Positions 1-11,830 of a stretch of DNA of 64,000 nucleotides are shown piece after piece. Position 1 is the stretch's first letter. Every line of letters starts with the position of its first letter. The position numbers were made by a program, and so were the translations under genes. The stretch comes from Byssochlamys sp. IMV 00236 (lineage: Eukaryota; Ascomycota; Eurotiomycetes; Eurotiales; Thermoascaceae): positions 1 to 64,000 of the forward strand of contig MSJH02000794.1 of NCBI GenBank assembly GCA_001931875.2. The letters are read 5' to 3'. The notes beneath the pieces were generated by a model, which saw only the letters and a program-made list of their open reading frames with translations, had not been told where the DNA came from and made no database searches.

Positions 1-37
1 AAAAAAAAAAGAACAACAAGAGAATAATGTACTTGGT

Positions 38-3000
38 CTAAGGGGCGAATGTCCATCCGCCATTCAGTCTCAGCCGCTGTCGCTCAGCAAGATCTTTCCG
101 GACTTCCTCCTGAGTCAGTCCATCAGGACCGGCCCAGTTGGCACTGCTGGTACGGTCTCGGAACTTCTTGATCTTCTTGTCAGCCTTGAACGTCTCCTCC
201 AGCGAGAATGGTGCAATCGGGCCGAAAATCATATCTGCCTCCTTGCCCTCCTGCTCGATCAAGAGGGCCCTCAGCTCATCCGGTTGAGCCCACTTGGGCA
301 CTGGCATGATCTCTGCATCCGAATCTTCTTCCTCGCTGTCAGTCGCGATCTCCGGCAAATGGATACTCTCTCCGCTAGGATACTTGGGCGAGGGCCTAGC
401 CGGAGCTTTCTGGACACCATGACCTGGAGTCTTTTGAGAAGAGGAGCCTTGGTTGGGAGCATCCGCAAAGGGTATCTTGCCGCTAGTATACTTGCTCATA
501 TCGAGAGGGTGCCCGGGCCTTGAAGGGCCTGCATGCTGTGCGTGAGCAGCAGCAGGAGCGTTTTTGTACAAGGACGCCTGATGATGGGCCGCAGGCGGGG
601 GAGCCGTGGGATAGCCATGTGGAAAGATCTGTGACTTGGAAGCCTCCTGCAGGCTGTTAGTGCTGATTCTTTCTGGGGGCGAAGATGAAACTTACCTTGC
701 GGATACTTGACTGGCGAATCGGTGGAGCCATGGTTGGTCGCACGGGAGGCAGGGGATTATGTTCGTCCTCCGTCTTCCTCCGCTTGGACTCTGTCTGATA
801 CGCCATGCTGGGCTTCGGTGCAGTGGCCCGGCTGTGGGCTTCTTCTTCTAGTGCCCTCTTGGGTGGCTTTGCTGGGTTGGGCGCTGGCTGGTTGATAGAG
901 CGACCGAAGGGTTGAGCAGAGCCAAGGCGGGACGCTGGTCTGTTTGTACCAAGATCACTACGTTGCGAGGCCTGGGATGCACCCTTCTCTTGCTGGAGGA
1001 TCGAATTCTGTAAAAGAAGGAACTGTCAGAAGATGTTGGCACTGTCCAGATCAAGGATAACATACCAATTCACTTGCAGCAGTCGGCTGCTGACTGCCTT
1101 GCCTTTCGAGTTTGCGAGTATTCTCCAATCTACGCTTCTCAATCGCCTGTTTCTGAGCGCTCTTCTTAGGGTCGTCTGCAACAGACTGCTCACGTTCCCG
1201 TCGTTCAGCCTCGGCTCGATTGCGCATTTCCTGACGACGTGCCTCCTCCTGCTGTTGCTGAGCAGCACGCTTACGTTCCTGTTCTCTTTTCTGCTCTTCT
1301 TTGCGTCGAGCTTCTCGTTCCTCTTGCTCCCTCTTCCGATCTGCAGCCAACTGTGCCTTCCGCTGAGATTGGGAGGATACCGAGCTCTTGAAGCTACCTG
1401 TCGAGGCGGTGGTGTACAACGAAGTATTACTAGCCTTCTTACTGAGACCAGGCTGCTTCGAGGCAGCCGCTGGTGTTGTTGCTGTCTGACTCGGCTCGGG
1501 TATCTGTGAAGCAAACGAGGCAGATGCCAATGGTATCTGGCGGGAAAGTGCACTTCCTACTCGGATCGAGACAGGCTGCGGTTTTGGTTTCGGTGCAGTT
1601 TCACGCGTTGGTCTCACCGGTCGTCGGTCAGCGGGTCTAGGAGCCTGTTGAGCATGAGATGCACTCGGCTCGGGTTCTCGTACGGCTTGCTTCTGAAGTT
1701 GAGGTGCCTTCTTCGGGCTTGATTTCACAGGCTCAGGCTCCGAAGCTTCACGTCTCTCCCGCTCTGCCCTTTCTAGGGATGCCTTGTGCTGGGCAACCTT
1801 TTGCCTTTCTTGCTCCCTGGCTTTCTCCGTTTCCTCTTCCACGCGCTGTCGATCCTCCAGCTCCTTCTGCTTCCTCTTCTCCTCCCTCTCGGTGGAACTG
1901 CGCGTTCTGCGCCCTTCATATCTTGGTGGACTGGGGGACGCGGGACGAGAATGGTCTTTTTCAACCGCACCATGCTGAGTGCCAGGTCGAGTGCGCGAGG
2001 CAGTTGGAGATAGCGTCTCCATCTTGGCGGCTGCTGAAACTCCAGCGCTACTCGTGAAAAGACCCTTAGCGGTCTTCATGATCGATTGGAGTTTGGATTT
2101 GGATGCGCTCAACGGACCGTCATGGCGCCTGGGAGAAGTAGAAGGTGTTGTCGATTCAGCGTCCAGATTTGATGCCGACGCACTCTTCTGGTGGAGGCCG
2201 TTCTTGAAATCGTACCGCTGGGGCGATGAAAATACGGAAGTAGACGCAGTCTTGCCATGCTTGGACTGGACGGCCATAGGAGAGCTCTTTTCTGGAGAGT
2301 CAGCAGTCTTCTGTGCAGTCCGAGATTCAGCCTTCTCCATGTTTCCGACGGTCTCATGTCCAGCCACATTCTCCATAACATCAGCGGTGTTGCTCTTTGG
2401 AATCTTCGTCTTGTGCGAAGACGCCAATGGCTTGATCCATTCGTCGTCCTCGGCATCGGCAGGCTCAGGAGCCGGGGTAACGCCGGATCTTTGGGTAGAC
2501 GGCTCCTGCTTCGTGTTGGAGAGGTCAGGATATGCTACTTGAGAGCCTGCAAGAGCGGAAACAGCGGGAATCGACTTCGTCGGACGCGACGGTTGTAGTT
2601 TTCCAAGCATGCTGATCTTTTCGTGCAATCTCTGGGTAGATGATTTGGTATGAAGCTTGCTAGCCTGCGTGTCGACCTCCAGATCCTCAGGGTGAAGCTC
2701 TTTCTCCTCATCAATATCCATCTTGTCCTCCTGGAGCTTCTCATCGCGTTGCTCAGGTACTGCTTGCGTGTTCCGCGCAGGACCAGTCTGTCTGCCAAAG
2801 TAGCTGGGGCGCCCAGCCGTGTTCATCTTCGCAAGGTCGACATGACTCGTCCTCGAGATCCTCGCGCCTCCCATGCTCTTCTTTGTCATCAGAGGTTCTC
2901 TAGCAGGAAGGGAAGCAAATGTCAGGCTGCTCTTCCGCATCAAAGGCCGTTCCGGAGTTGAACCATCGGAAGGTGAACCGATATCATCAAACTGGTTGTC

Positions 3001-3923
3001 GAGCTCCATGTCGTCATTGCTCTCTTTCTCAGCCGGCTGCGATTCGTGTACCGAAGGCGCAGCTTTCTTTTCGGGCGATCGTACAGAACTCTGAACTGGA
3101 GTCGATTCCCGCGACATCTCTGGAACCTGCACTTCAACTTTCTTTTTAGGAGTAGACGTGCCTATATTCATTGGCTCCAGGGTCTCACCGCGCGCCAAAA
3201 CATTTTCCTGAGCGGAGTGGAAGGAGCCTTCTGTAGTGCGACGGTCGACAGGGCTGGGCGCATCGTGCGCAATCAAGGTTGGCTCCTCATCTATAGGTTG
3301 AGTAGATGGCTGTGAATCCTGCTGCATGCCTGGGAGAACCATCTCGTCCTCATCTGCCATGCCATGGTAACCTGAATCGGTGTTGTATTTGGGGAAAGAG
3401 TTCATATTTTGTCTGAGGTCAGGGTATTGAGGCTGGGAAGATTTTTCCGCATCCTTGTTGACGGCTAATTTAGCAATCGCCTGATTGAAGGGACTAGCCC
3501 TGGGTGGCTGGTTCGCAGAGGAAAATATATCGCTCAAGGGCTGAAGTGAAATGTCAGTAACCGACTTCGTACGGTCGCGGGGACCCAACTGGAACTCACC
3601 ACACGGGCCTGCTCCACGTTGCGCTTTCGCGCCGTTCGTGGAGTCTTGCCTCGCATCTTCCCTGGCGTCTTGAAGATTTCGGTAACATTGCTAAGATCGC
3701 TGTCAGCTGCTGAAGCTTTGCTGGAACTGGCGAGATGGCAGCCTTACAATTGATTCGAGGAGAAGACCTCTGCCATATGTTCATTCAGCCACTCCAGCTC
3801 ATGGCGAACTGGATACTCAATCTCCTCCATTTCCTGGTTCACCAGCTGCGCGATGTTCTCCTTCTCTGCCGCGACCCAGGCAGTTGAGCCCACGGGCCTC
3901 TGTGCCCTTGCACCGGCAACCAT
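38..3923 (-). CDS. INCENP: INCENP/Sli15-type inner centromere protein (chromosomal passenger complex)
   Basis: Exons (transcript order) are 3923-3748, 3690-3600, 3540-1066, 1007-696 and 646-38, giving 1220 aa. The N-terminus has the short INCENP motif TPGKMRGKTPRTARKR (about residues 66-81). The C-terminus carries an IN-box (about residues 1109-1170, around VPKWAQPDELRALLIEQ), which in this family binds and activates Aurora kinase. Between them lies a low-complexity Ser/Pro/Lys region, followed by two long Arg/Glu/Lys-rich stretches (about residues 640-690 and 835-905) that look like a single alpha helix or coiled coil, as in INCENP. By family knowledge it is the scaffold of the Aurora B/Survivin/Borealin complex at centromeres and the spindle midzone. 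Introns are 49-59 nt with GTAAG/GTGAG/GTATG donors. The gene is divergent from the acyl-CoA dehydrogenase gene. Identification rests on the two end motifs and the domain order; the middle is not conserved enough to judge by eye. Confidence 0.9.
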
Positions 3924-4376
3924 GATGTAAACAATGCGAACCTAACGGACGGAGAGGGTAGATGCACGACTCCAGCAGTCACAGAGGCGCGCGAAATGGC
4001 CTCAAAGCCTCCAATCTGTGTTGTATGATATCGAACCAAGCATTGGTGTGGGAAAAATGAGGGCGTCGAGGAGGCCTCTGGCTTACATGGATGGAGGTTC
4101 GAGACGCTCTATCAAAACATTCGGCAACGCGTGCGGTCGCCAGGTCAGGTGACGTCCACGTGACTTCTGCCTGACCTTGCAGGCACCAATTGCCAAGGCA
4201 TCCATCGGGGAGATCCCGGCTATCGGCCGATCAAGTGCGGAGAGAGCTTCGTCTGATCTAAGTATGGGGGGAAGCATGGGGTCGTTGGAACATCACTTGT
4301 TGGATCCCCGTATATTCTATCATAGAACACCCAGCCCAAGCATTAGACAGATATATTTCCATCGTATATACACAGC
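3924..4376. promoter_or_regulatory. Divergent intergenic region, INCENP / acyl-CoA dehydrogenase
   Basis: This 453-bp stretch separates two divergent start codons and so should hold both promoters. I see no further gene and no motif I would name with confidence. Confidence 0.5.
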
Positions 4377-6196
4377 ATGGCCCACCGTTCTCTTTCTCGT
4401 TCATTCAGACTGTTTGTACCTCAGTTGCCAAGATGTCAACATGCATCGGTGCAGCAAACAAGGCTCCCCAGAAAGCAATTCTCAACATCTCCGTCAAGTA
4501 GGATCATGGAGACGAGTTGCTTCACACCAGAGCAATTGATGGTGCGCGACGCTATATCTAAAATCTGCTCGAAATTTCCAGATGTACGTTATATGTCGAA
4601 CGGTGACATCATCTGACCAGACCAATCATATGGTAGACGTCTGATTAATTGGAACCAACTATAGGAATACTGGGCCGAACGCGATGAAACGGGACAATAT
4701 CCGCACGAGCTGCATGCGGCTCTTGCAAAGGATGGCTGGATTGGTATTGCACTGCCCGAAGAACTGGGAGGAGCAGGCCTGGGGATCTCCGAAGCCACGA
4801 TGATGATGCAAACTATTGCGCAGTATGTCACTCTGCGTTCGCTTGTACAATAGAGGCCAGGCCGGGAGCTGATATCCGGATAGGACCGGCGCGGGTCTTG
4901 CAGGTGCTCAGTCGATCCACGCGAATGTCTATGCAACGCAGGTTTGTCCGTCTTCCCATTGGGCTGGAAGATGATATTAAAGTAGGGCAATGTCTAGCCA
5001 GTCGCGCGATTTGCTACGCCCGAACAGAGGAAGAAGATGTTGGCTCCTCTCATTGCAGGAGAAGTGCGGACATGCTTCGGAGTGTACGTCCGACATAACC
5101 AGGCATACTGGAAACCGTCTAACGCATCACAGTACAGAACCTAACACTGGCTTGGAGACATTGAAACTACGCACCCGCGCAGTGAGAGATGGCGACTACT
5201 ATAAGATCACAGGGCAAAAGATGTACACTTGGACCCAAGCGATTGCACATGGAAATGGAGCTGACTTACCCATGCAGTTGGATATCATCAGCCCAGGTAG
5301 CGAGCCGGATGGTGCTGCTGGCCAGGACCACCCCGCTTGAAGAAGTGAAGAAGCCCTCGGAGGGACTGTCGTTATTCTTCATTGATTTCGACAAGAGTGC
5401 ACCCGGTTTGGAGCTCAAGAAGATCAAGAAGATGGGAGGCAGAGCGGTAGATGCAAACGAGGTCTTCTTCGAGAATTACAGAGTCCCGGCGGACACCCTG
5501 ATTGGCGAGGAAGGCCAAGGGTTCAAGATCGTATGTATCTTAGAGAAGAAGGGAAACCGCATGGCATTCTGACCATCATGTCTTCGCAGGTGCTATATGG
5601 AATGAACGCAGAGCGTTGTCTTTTGGCTGGTGAGGCTCTGGGACTGGGATATGCAGCTCTAGAGAAAGCTGCAAACTATGCAAGAGATCGTGTAGTCTTT
5701 GGCCGGCCCATCGGGCAGAACCAGGGCATTCAGCATCCACTGGCTGCCGCATATATGAATCTCGAAGCAGCCAAGCTTGCGACGTATCACGCAGCCCGCC
5801 TTTACGATTCCAGCAAGGCTGATAAAACGATCACACCGCAAGCAGTTGGAGTTGCGTGCAACACCGCTAAATACCTGGCCGCTGAGTCTGCTTTTACAGC
5901 CTGCGAGAGAGCTGTGAGTGTTATTCTTTTGTTGATCGATCAAGTCATAGACCATTGCTAAATCGTGTTTCTTTTTTCCCCCTTCAGGTCCTTTCCCATG
6001 GCGGCATGGGATATGCTCAAGAGTACCATGTTGAGCGATATCTCCGCGAATGCTTCGTCCCTCGAATCGCGCCTGTCAGCAGAGTAAGTCTAGCTTTGTT
6101 TGATCTATAATTAAGAATTTCTACCGCTGACCGTCCCAGGAAATGATTTTGAATTTTATCGGCGAAAAAGCGCTGAATCTGCCGCGAAGTTACTAG
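4377..6196 (+). CDS. Mitochondrial acyl-CoA dehydrogenase
   Basis: Nine exons: 4377-4583, 4665-4822, 4884-4941, 4998-5083, 5133-5222, 5278-5530, 5590-5913, 5988-6083 and 6140-6196, giving 442 aa. The N-terminus is rich in Arg and Ser with almost no acidic residues for about 45 residues, which suggests a mitochondrial presequence; the C-terminus (PRSY) is not a peroxisomal PTS1. The rest follows the flavoprotein acyl-CoA dehydrogenase layout: N-terminal helical domain with LGGAGLG, middle beta domain with TEPNTG and KITGQKIWISSAQVASRM, then a C-terminal helical domain with YARDRVVFGRPIGQNQGIQ. The enzyme would oxidise an acyl-CoA to the 2-enoyl-CoA using FAD; the chain length cannot be read from sequence. 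The intron at 5223-5277 was placed because it restores the family motif GQKIWISSAQ. Later introns fall at matching conserved blocks. The final exon is short (57 nt). Confidence 0.9.
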
Positions 6197-7009
6197 GCTC
6201 TCCACTAAGTATGTATTTTCAGCTGCATTAGCAAAAGACCCACCACGATTGGGAGACGAATGTGAGAGCTGTTCCTGGGTGCTGAAAATGGCCCTGCATC
6301 TGTAGCGCTAGATAGAGAGAAACGAAACGTCATCATTTGAAAAAGAGTCTGTATTGTTTCTGCCCAGGTTGTGCAGACCACGTACTTGGAATACTGTCTC
6401 GAGAACGCATCAGCGGTTCAGCGCTTCCATCACATGGAAATGCATCTGAGCGGCTGTCTGTCCGGTAATTCGATCGCAGTGGGTTCCAATGAGATCAGCC
6501 GAGCTCAGACGCACTTTGTCGCAGAGATGATGAATATTATCTGCCTGGTGTTTCGGGCAGAAAGAGGGGGGATAACTGACAATCAAGCGGTAATAATCCA
6601 TAATAATACCATAGGTTCTAGAAACAACAGATCAGATCAGACCTGATCAGCGGAAATCTGGGCACAGCGGTGATTAGAATCCTGATCGTTTCTGGTCTTG
6701 GTCTAGGTCTTGACGGTGGTGGCTGTGGCTAGAGAGTTAGTGGAGGCTCTAAGGAGGACAGGAAAGCACACGACCCTCTCGCTAGGATTGCATCACACCC
6801 CAAAACACCAAACTTGTCCCGACCGCCCATCGCCTTTTTCTCCTGCTCTTCCCTCCATCATCGTCCCCTACGGCCACAATCTCACGGTTGCCTATCTTTA
6901 TTTCTCACACTGAGCTACACTCTCTGTGTTGCTACAACTCTCAATTGAAACCCCTATTTGCGCTGCACGAGCCCTGTCAGAGCTGTTGCACCCACAACAA
7001 ACCGCCCTA
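6197..7009. other. Intergenic region
   Basis: This 813-bp stretch holds the dehydrogenase 3' end and the reticulon promoter and leader. CT-rich, CA-rich sequence at about 6780-7009 looks like a typical mould promoter and 5' leader. No gene is supported. Confidence 0.4.
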
Positions 7010-8453
7010 ATGGCTTCCACCAACGCCGGTGACGTCCACTACCCCGTCACCAATGGAACAAGTGAGGTTCGTTGGAGATCGTTTGAATCTAGTTTGACTG
7101 AACTGGTCGCTGACACTCTTCCTCTTCCACAGTATTCTTCATTTGTCCTCCTTAACGTTTATACTGGAAATCCAGGGGACTGACCTTCCTCCCACTTACA
7201 GACGTCAAGGATACGGTCTTGGATGGTACGGAAATGATGAGATCATCTCGAGAAGGCTCGAACAATCTGGCTGACCAGTCCTGTGATAGGCCCCGTTGTG
7301 CAGAACATCAAGTCCGAAGCCAACCGCACCGGAGATGACTTTCGCGGCCTGAAGAGCTCCAAGGTGGAGTCTTCGACCACCACCGCTACCGGCCAGCCCT
7401 TGACGCGTATGTGCAGCAGCATCCATCGATTCCAGTAGGCGAGATACTAACGAGCCTGCAGCCTACCACTCGTTGCTGTACAGTCTCCTGAGCGTGAGTT
7501 GCCCGGCTTTCTGTCGACATTTGAGCCTGCGCTGATAACAACCAATATAGTGGGAGCACCCTCGCGCGACTGCTGTGTCCTTTGCCAGCGTTGTGACTTT
7601 CATCTTCGCTGCTCGATACCTCCCCCTTCTTCGCTGGGCATTCAAGTTCCTCTACGTGGCTCTGGGATGTGAGTTTGACTGTTGTCCTTTGGTGCCTCCC
7701 GCATACTGATTTCACCCCTAGTTACCGCTGCACTCGAGCTTGCTGGAAAGCTGGTCCTCTCCCAAGGACTTGCCAGCTCTTTCCGTCCCCGGAAGTACTA
7801 CACTGTCCCTAAGGAGGCGATTGAGGGAGTTCTGGAGGATCTCGAACAGCTCGTGGACTTCTTCCTCATTGAGTTCCAGCGCATTCTGTTCGTTGAGAAC
7901 ATCATCCACACTGTTGCGGTACGCTCCATATTATTATTGAGAAAATATGAGGACAATGAATCTGACGGACCTACAGGCCTTCACCGCTGCTTTCTTCTCC
8001 TACTGGCTTATCAAGATCCTTCCTCTCTGGGGTCTGTCTTTGATCGGCGTGACTGTCGCCTACCTGGGCCCTCTCATCTACATCAGCAACCGCGAGATCA
8101 TTGATGGTTACATTGAGAATGCTCAGAAGGTCATCCACTCTCAGGCCAACCAGGTCAAGGACATCGCTGGCCAGCAGACTGCTCACGCTACCGGCTTGGT
8201 GAAGCAGTATGCGGGCACCTACAGCTCCAAGGCACAAGAGTACATTGGAAACCGCCGCTCTGTCTCCCCCGAGGTCAGCAAGGTGGCCCCCGCCCCGGCT
8301 CTCGTCAAGGCCGAGCCCATCCCCGAGTCCAGGGTCCAGCAGACGGACTTTCCCGAGGCGCCCAAGGAGGAGCCTGTCGGCCAGCACGTCGAGTCTCCGG
8401 TGTCCGCTGTGCCGACTGAGTCTGAGCTCAAGCCAGAGCCTCTGGTTGCGTAA
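7010..8453 (+). CDS. rtn1: Reticulon-like ER membrane-shaping protein
   Basis: Seven exons: 7010-7061, 7202-7225, 7290-7406, 7462-7493, 7551-7668, 7722-7918 and 7977-8453, giving 338 aa. Residues about 70-230 form a reticulon homology domain: two long hydrophobic hairpins (the first around SFASVVTFIFAARYLPLLRW plus the following segment, the second around AAFFSYWLIKILPLWGLSLI and following), separated by a hydrophilic loop of about 60 residues. The domain opens with the typical SLLYSLLSWEHP. The C-terminal third is hydrophilic, Pro/Glu-rich and probably cytosolic. Family members bend the membrane to form tubular ER. The second exon is only 24 nt and the fourth 32 nt; both are needed to keep the frame and close the domain. 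Genes of this class usually have several introns in moulds, as here. Confidence 0.88.
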
Positions 8454-9325
8454 ACACGTTTCGCTGAATCCACATCAGATCCGGTTTATACTAAGTGTGG
8501 ACTGGTGATCGGGACAGCAGACGAGGTGATGCCTGCAACGAAGGATGCGGCGACATGACAGACTCGGGTATGGGAACTATCTCCGATCTCAGAGAAAAAT
8601 GACGTGAAGGATAGCCGGGGGGTAGGCTGACTGTCCATTTCGTGTATGATGACGAAGCAGCATGATTCTTTTGTTGTGCGCTTTTGCGTCTGTGATTACT
8701 CATGTTTTTTAATTTTTCCATTTTTCCTTCTTGATTCTTCTCTTCATTTTCCCGCTGTGTCCTGCAGAGCTCTTGACCCATTGGCTATTGGTCCATGAGA
8801 ACATGCCTGGACGCAGCGACGCTTTTCGTTTCCAGCGTGTGGTAGACTTTTGATTGAGTGGCACCGTATCTCTCCGCCCGGAACGAGACGGCACCATGAC
8901 GCTCCTCTGTACTCATATTTGCGCTCACGTCTCTGTATTTGAAATTGACACTGAAGAATTTTTATTTTCCTCTCATGCCTTCTATCGATATCGATCTCGT
9001 AAATGTTCTTTTATGTTTGACCGTGCGCTGTAGCGTCTCTGTAGATATTACATTACGGTATAAACATCGATCCGGTCGAGACTCGAGCAGACCTTGTATG
9101 ATAATCCCGTCCTATCATCTCGGGAGTTAGCATGATGGGAATGATTCGCTATTGGCTCTGTTGATCTATTCACTACGATAAAAATATATACAAATCCCAC
9201 CTAGTCATCGGATCCATCATCTATAAACGCTTTCCTTCTTGTCCCGTCTACCATAAGACGCCGTATGTATATATATATATATAATACGTAAAAGTACTGT
9301 ACTAACGTCCATGAGACATTCCCAC
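8454..9325. other. Convergent intergenic region with a TA microsatellite
   Basis: The reticulon gene (+) and the phosphatase gene (-) converge here over 872 bp. The stretch holds both 3' ends and a short (TA)n run near 9266-9282. No gene is supported. Confidence 0.4.
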
Positions 9326-11098
9326 CTACAAATCCCGTTCAGGATGTCCATCCTCGACTTGATGGCCGGAAGTATAATTTCCGAAACAAGCATCCTGGTA
9401 CATGGCCTCATTTTTCATTGTGGGGACAGCTTTCAAGAAGTCCTTGACGGCGCAAAAGCCCGTTTTGGTCTCGGGCCCATTGCAGGTTTCGATCCCGTCG
9501 AGCGGCACAGGGGCGCCGTTTAGGACGAAGCGGATATAATCCGTTGTGTTCTTGACGTGGGAGAAGTCCGGATTAGTGTACAGGACCGGGTCGAGTGTAG
9601 ATAGAGACGTTGCTTGCGGGCAGGTCCAGACTTCAGTCATGAAGCGGGCTCCGAACGGGGTGATTTGGTTCAGGTTGAATGTGCGATTTGCGGGTGCGTG
9701 GCTTATATTTGCTGGGAGCCCGTCGGGGCCGTAGTTGAAGTACTGGAGTCCCAGGGCGGTTATGACGGAGACGATGATATCGTCATGCGACATGTCCATG
9801 TAGAACGGCTGGTTGAGCGGGAACTGCGCCGTGTTGTTGTCGTAGGTGTAGTTGATGCTCGTGTCGCTGGAATAGATCAGTTTCGCCTGCAGACGCGCGG
9901 CGAGTTCCAGCACGTAGCCAATTCCCTGGGCACGACCGGTGGGAGAGCCGAAGCCGTAGTCGCCGTAGAACTGGAGGTCGATCATGTACTCGTAGTCGCG
10001 CCATTCCTGCTCCGTGAAGAGCGAGCAGAATGCGGAACCGGAGAAGCTGGTCGTCTCGTACACGCAGAGATTCTGCATCGCGAGCACGTCCAACGCGGTG
10101 AGGTTGAAGTCCGCTGGAAGGAAGCGCGATAGACGAGCCACTGCGTCTTTGGCGGATTTAGGGATAAAGATCTCACTAGAGGCGTCTCTGTGGGTGGGAA
10201 GTCAGTTTTTTGGGTCTGTCTGTTCATGCTGGTAGAAAAAAAAAAGTCAAAACATACCCTTCCCCCATGTCTCCTGGACACGAGTCGTAGGAAGCAAGAG
10301 TGTTGTTGAATGGATCGACTTCGGGAATAATGACCAGATCATACTGGCTGTAGGAGCTGTTTGCGCCAATGTTGTTGAAGAAACCACCTACAACGTCTGT
10401 TAGCAGAGATGCTATCTACCGGATGCTTTCTTTCTGCGATAAATACTCCTGGATGGAGTAATAATAGTTAATCTCAATGGGAAAGTTAAGAGACACCACT
10501 TACTCAACCACCATCTCGCACTCTCTAGGATGCGCGCCTGCGAAGTCGTCCTGAACACCGGCTTGGGTCGCGCCGTGCCATTGGGATAGACGTTCAGCGA
10601 CTCATCCCAATGGACGGTATTGGCGCGGTAGAGCAGTCTTCCGTACTTATTCCAGAAATTGGCGCCGGATGTGGCTTCAGTCGAGGCACCGTTCGCCGTC
10701 AGCAGATCCTCGCCCAGGAGATACTTCCAGTGGCTCAGGAACGCCAGGGGACCAGACCCGACGCTGGTGTGAGGGTGAGCTTTGGTGTAGTTGACCACCT
10801 TCTGCCCAAAGTCCTCCATGCCTTCGCCGTCGAGCGGATAAGGCGTCGGCCATCTCTGCGCATGGCGATGCAGCACATGCACCTGCGACAGTTCGCAACC
10901 ACGAGGCACGCCATCTGATACATTGAACCCTGCCGCATCACGATACGGACTCAGATTCGCCCAGCTCGTGGTCATATCGAACCCAGAGGCGTACGTCGCG
11001 CCAGTCGGGGCAGCGCCATAGCTGGACACTGTTGGATTGGCGGCCGTCACGGCTGCGAGGGCCAATACCACAGCTGATGAACTTGCAATGTCCCTCAT
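9326..11098 (-). CDS. Secreted histidine acid phosphatase (phytase-like)
   Basis: Exons 11098-10504, 10387-10258 and 10187-9326 give 528 aa. Residues 1-20 are a signal peptide (a Val/Leu/Ala-rich core ending near AANP). The catalytic histidine motif is RHAQRWP at residues 78-84; most family members have RHGxRxP, so the Gly is replaced by Ala. The second catalytic element, His-Asp, is at about residues 376-377 (MDMSHDDII). Many N-x-S/T sites support secretion. In this family the enzyme cleaves phosphomonoesters, using the histidine as nucleophile and the Asp as proton donor; phytate is a possible substrate but cannot be told from other phosphate esters by eye. Introns are 116 and 70 nt. Phosphate starvation is the usual regulator in moulds, but I saw no site I can name. 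Confidence 0.88.
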
Positions 11099-11830
11099 GT
11101 TGATGACGATCTTCTGCGAGGCACGCGACTGACCTGGGGAAGACCAAGAGTGCAGATTGATTTTATCTTCTTGACGCCCGCCAAGAAACGAGATAAAGCA
11201 GATTGCCTAGCGCGGACGCGATCTAGGCTATACAGTACTAAGTGCTTAGTCGATGTTATTACCTGATTCAAATTGCGGAACTTGCCGTCGCGCTGGAGAT
11301 TGCAGTCGATTGCCTGGTGTCTTTGCTCTTTTTCTGGCCTCTTTGTAGTAGGAGGCTGCTGGATAATCGAGATGCAAAGAAGTATTCAAATCCGGACAGA
11401 CACAAGGAGGAAAATTAATGCTTCATAGAGACGATACCGGTATTGCACTAATGCTAAACACACCATAAAATACAAGTAAAAACAACTAGTTATCTATGCT
11501 CCTTGAAATGCGATATGCAATGCAATGCAATGCAATAGAATGAGGATTAGCATCAAAATACCAAGCAGAGTGAAATCCAACATGACCCCAAAGGAAGGCA
11601 CGATGCAAGCAAGATAGGAAAGAAAAGATCCCTAAAACCTCTCTTTGGAACTCAATCATACTCCTTACCGGATACAACAATATCAACCTCATCCATCACA
11701 AAGTCATAAGATCAACCGAACGTACTGTGTTCCGTATGCGGTGTGCTGTGAGCCTTGTGTGTAATTTTTAAATCGCGCCATAACCCATGCAATCAATAGA
11801 AACCCGAGAGAAATTTCAGAGAACCAGCTC
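11099..11830. other. Intergenic region, phosphatase promoter
   Basis: This 732-bp stretch is upstream of the phosphatase gene and downstream of the APSES gene. Apart from a short TGCAA repeat it shows nothing I can assign. Confidence 0.4.
11516..11535. repeat. Pentanucleotide microsatellite (TGCAA)4
   Basis: Four perfect tandem copies of TGCAA are visible in the intergenic region. Confidence 0.9.

Noticed and set aside
2930..2965. B-box-like GGTTCAACTCC on the - strand
   Set aside because: It lies inside the INCENP coding exon and has no tRNA structure around it.
5090..5340. Apparent frame break in the acyl-CoA dehydrogenase
   Set aside because: Introns at 5084-5132 and 5223-5277 restore the family motifs in frame, so the gene is intact.
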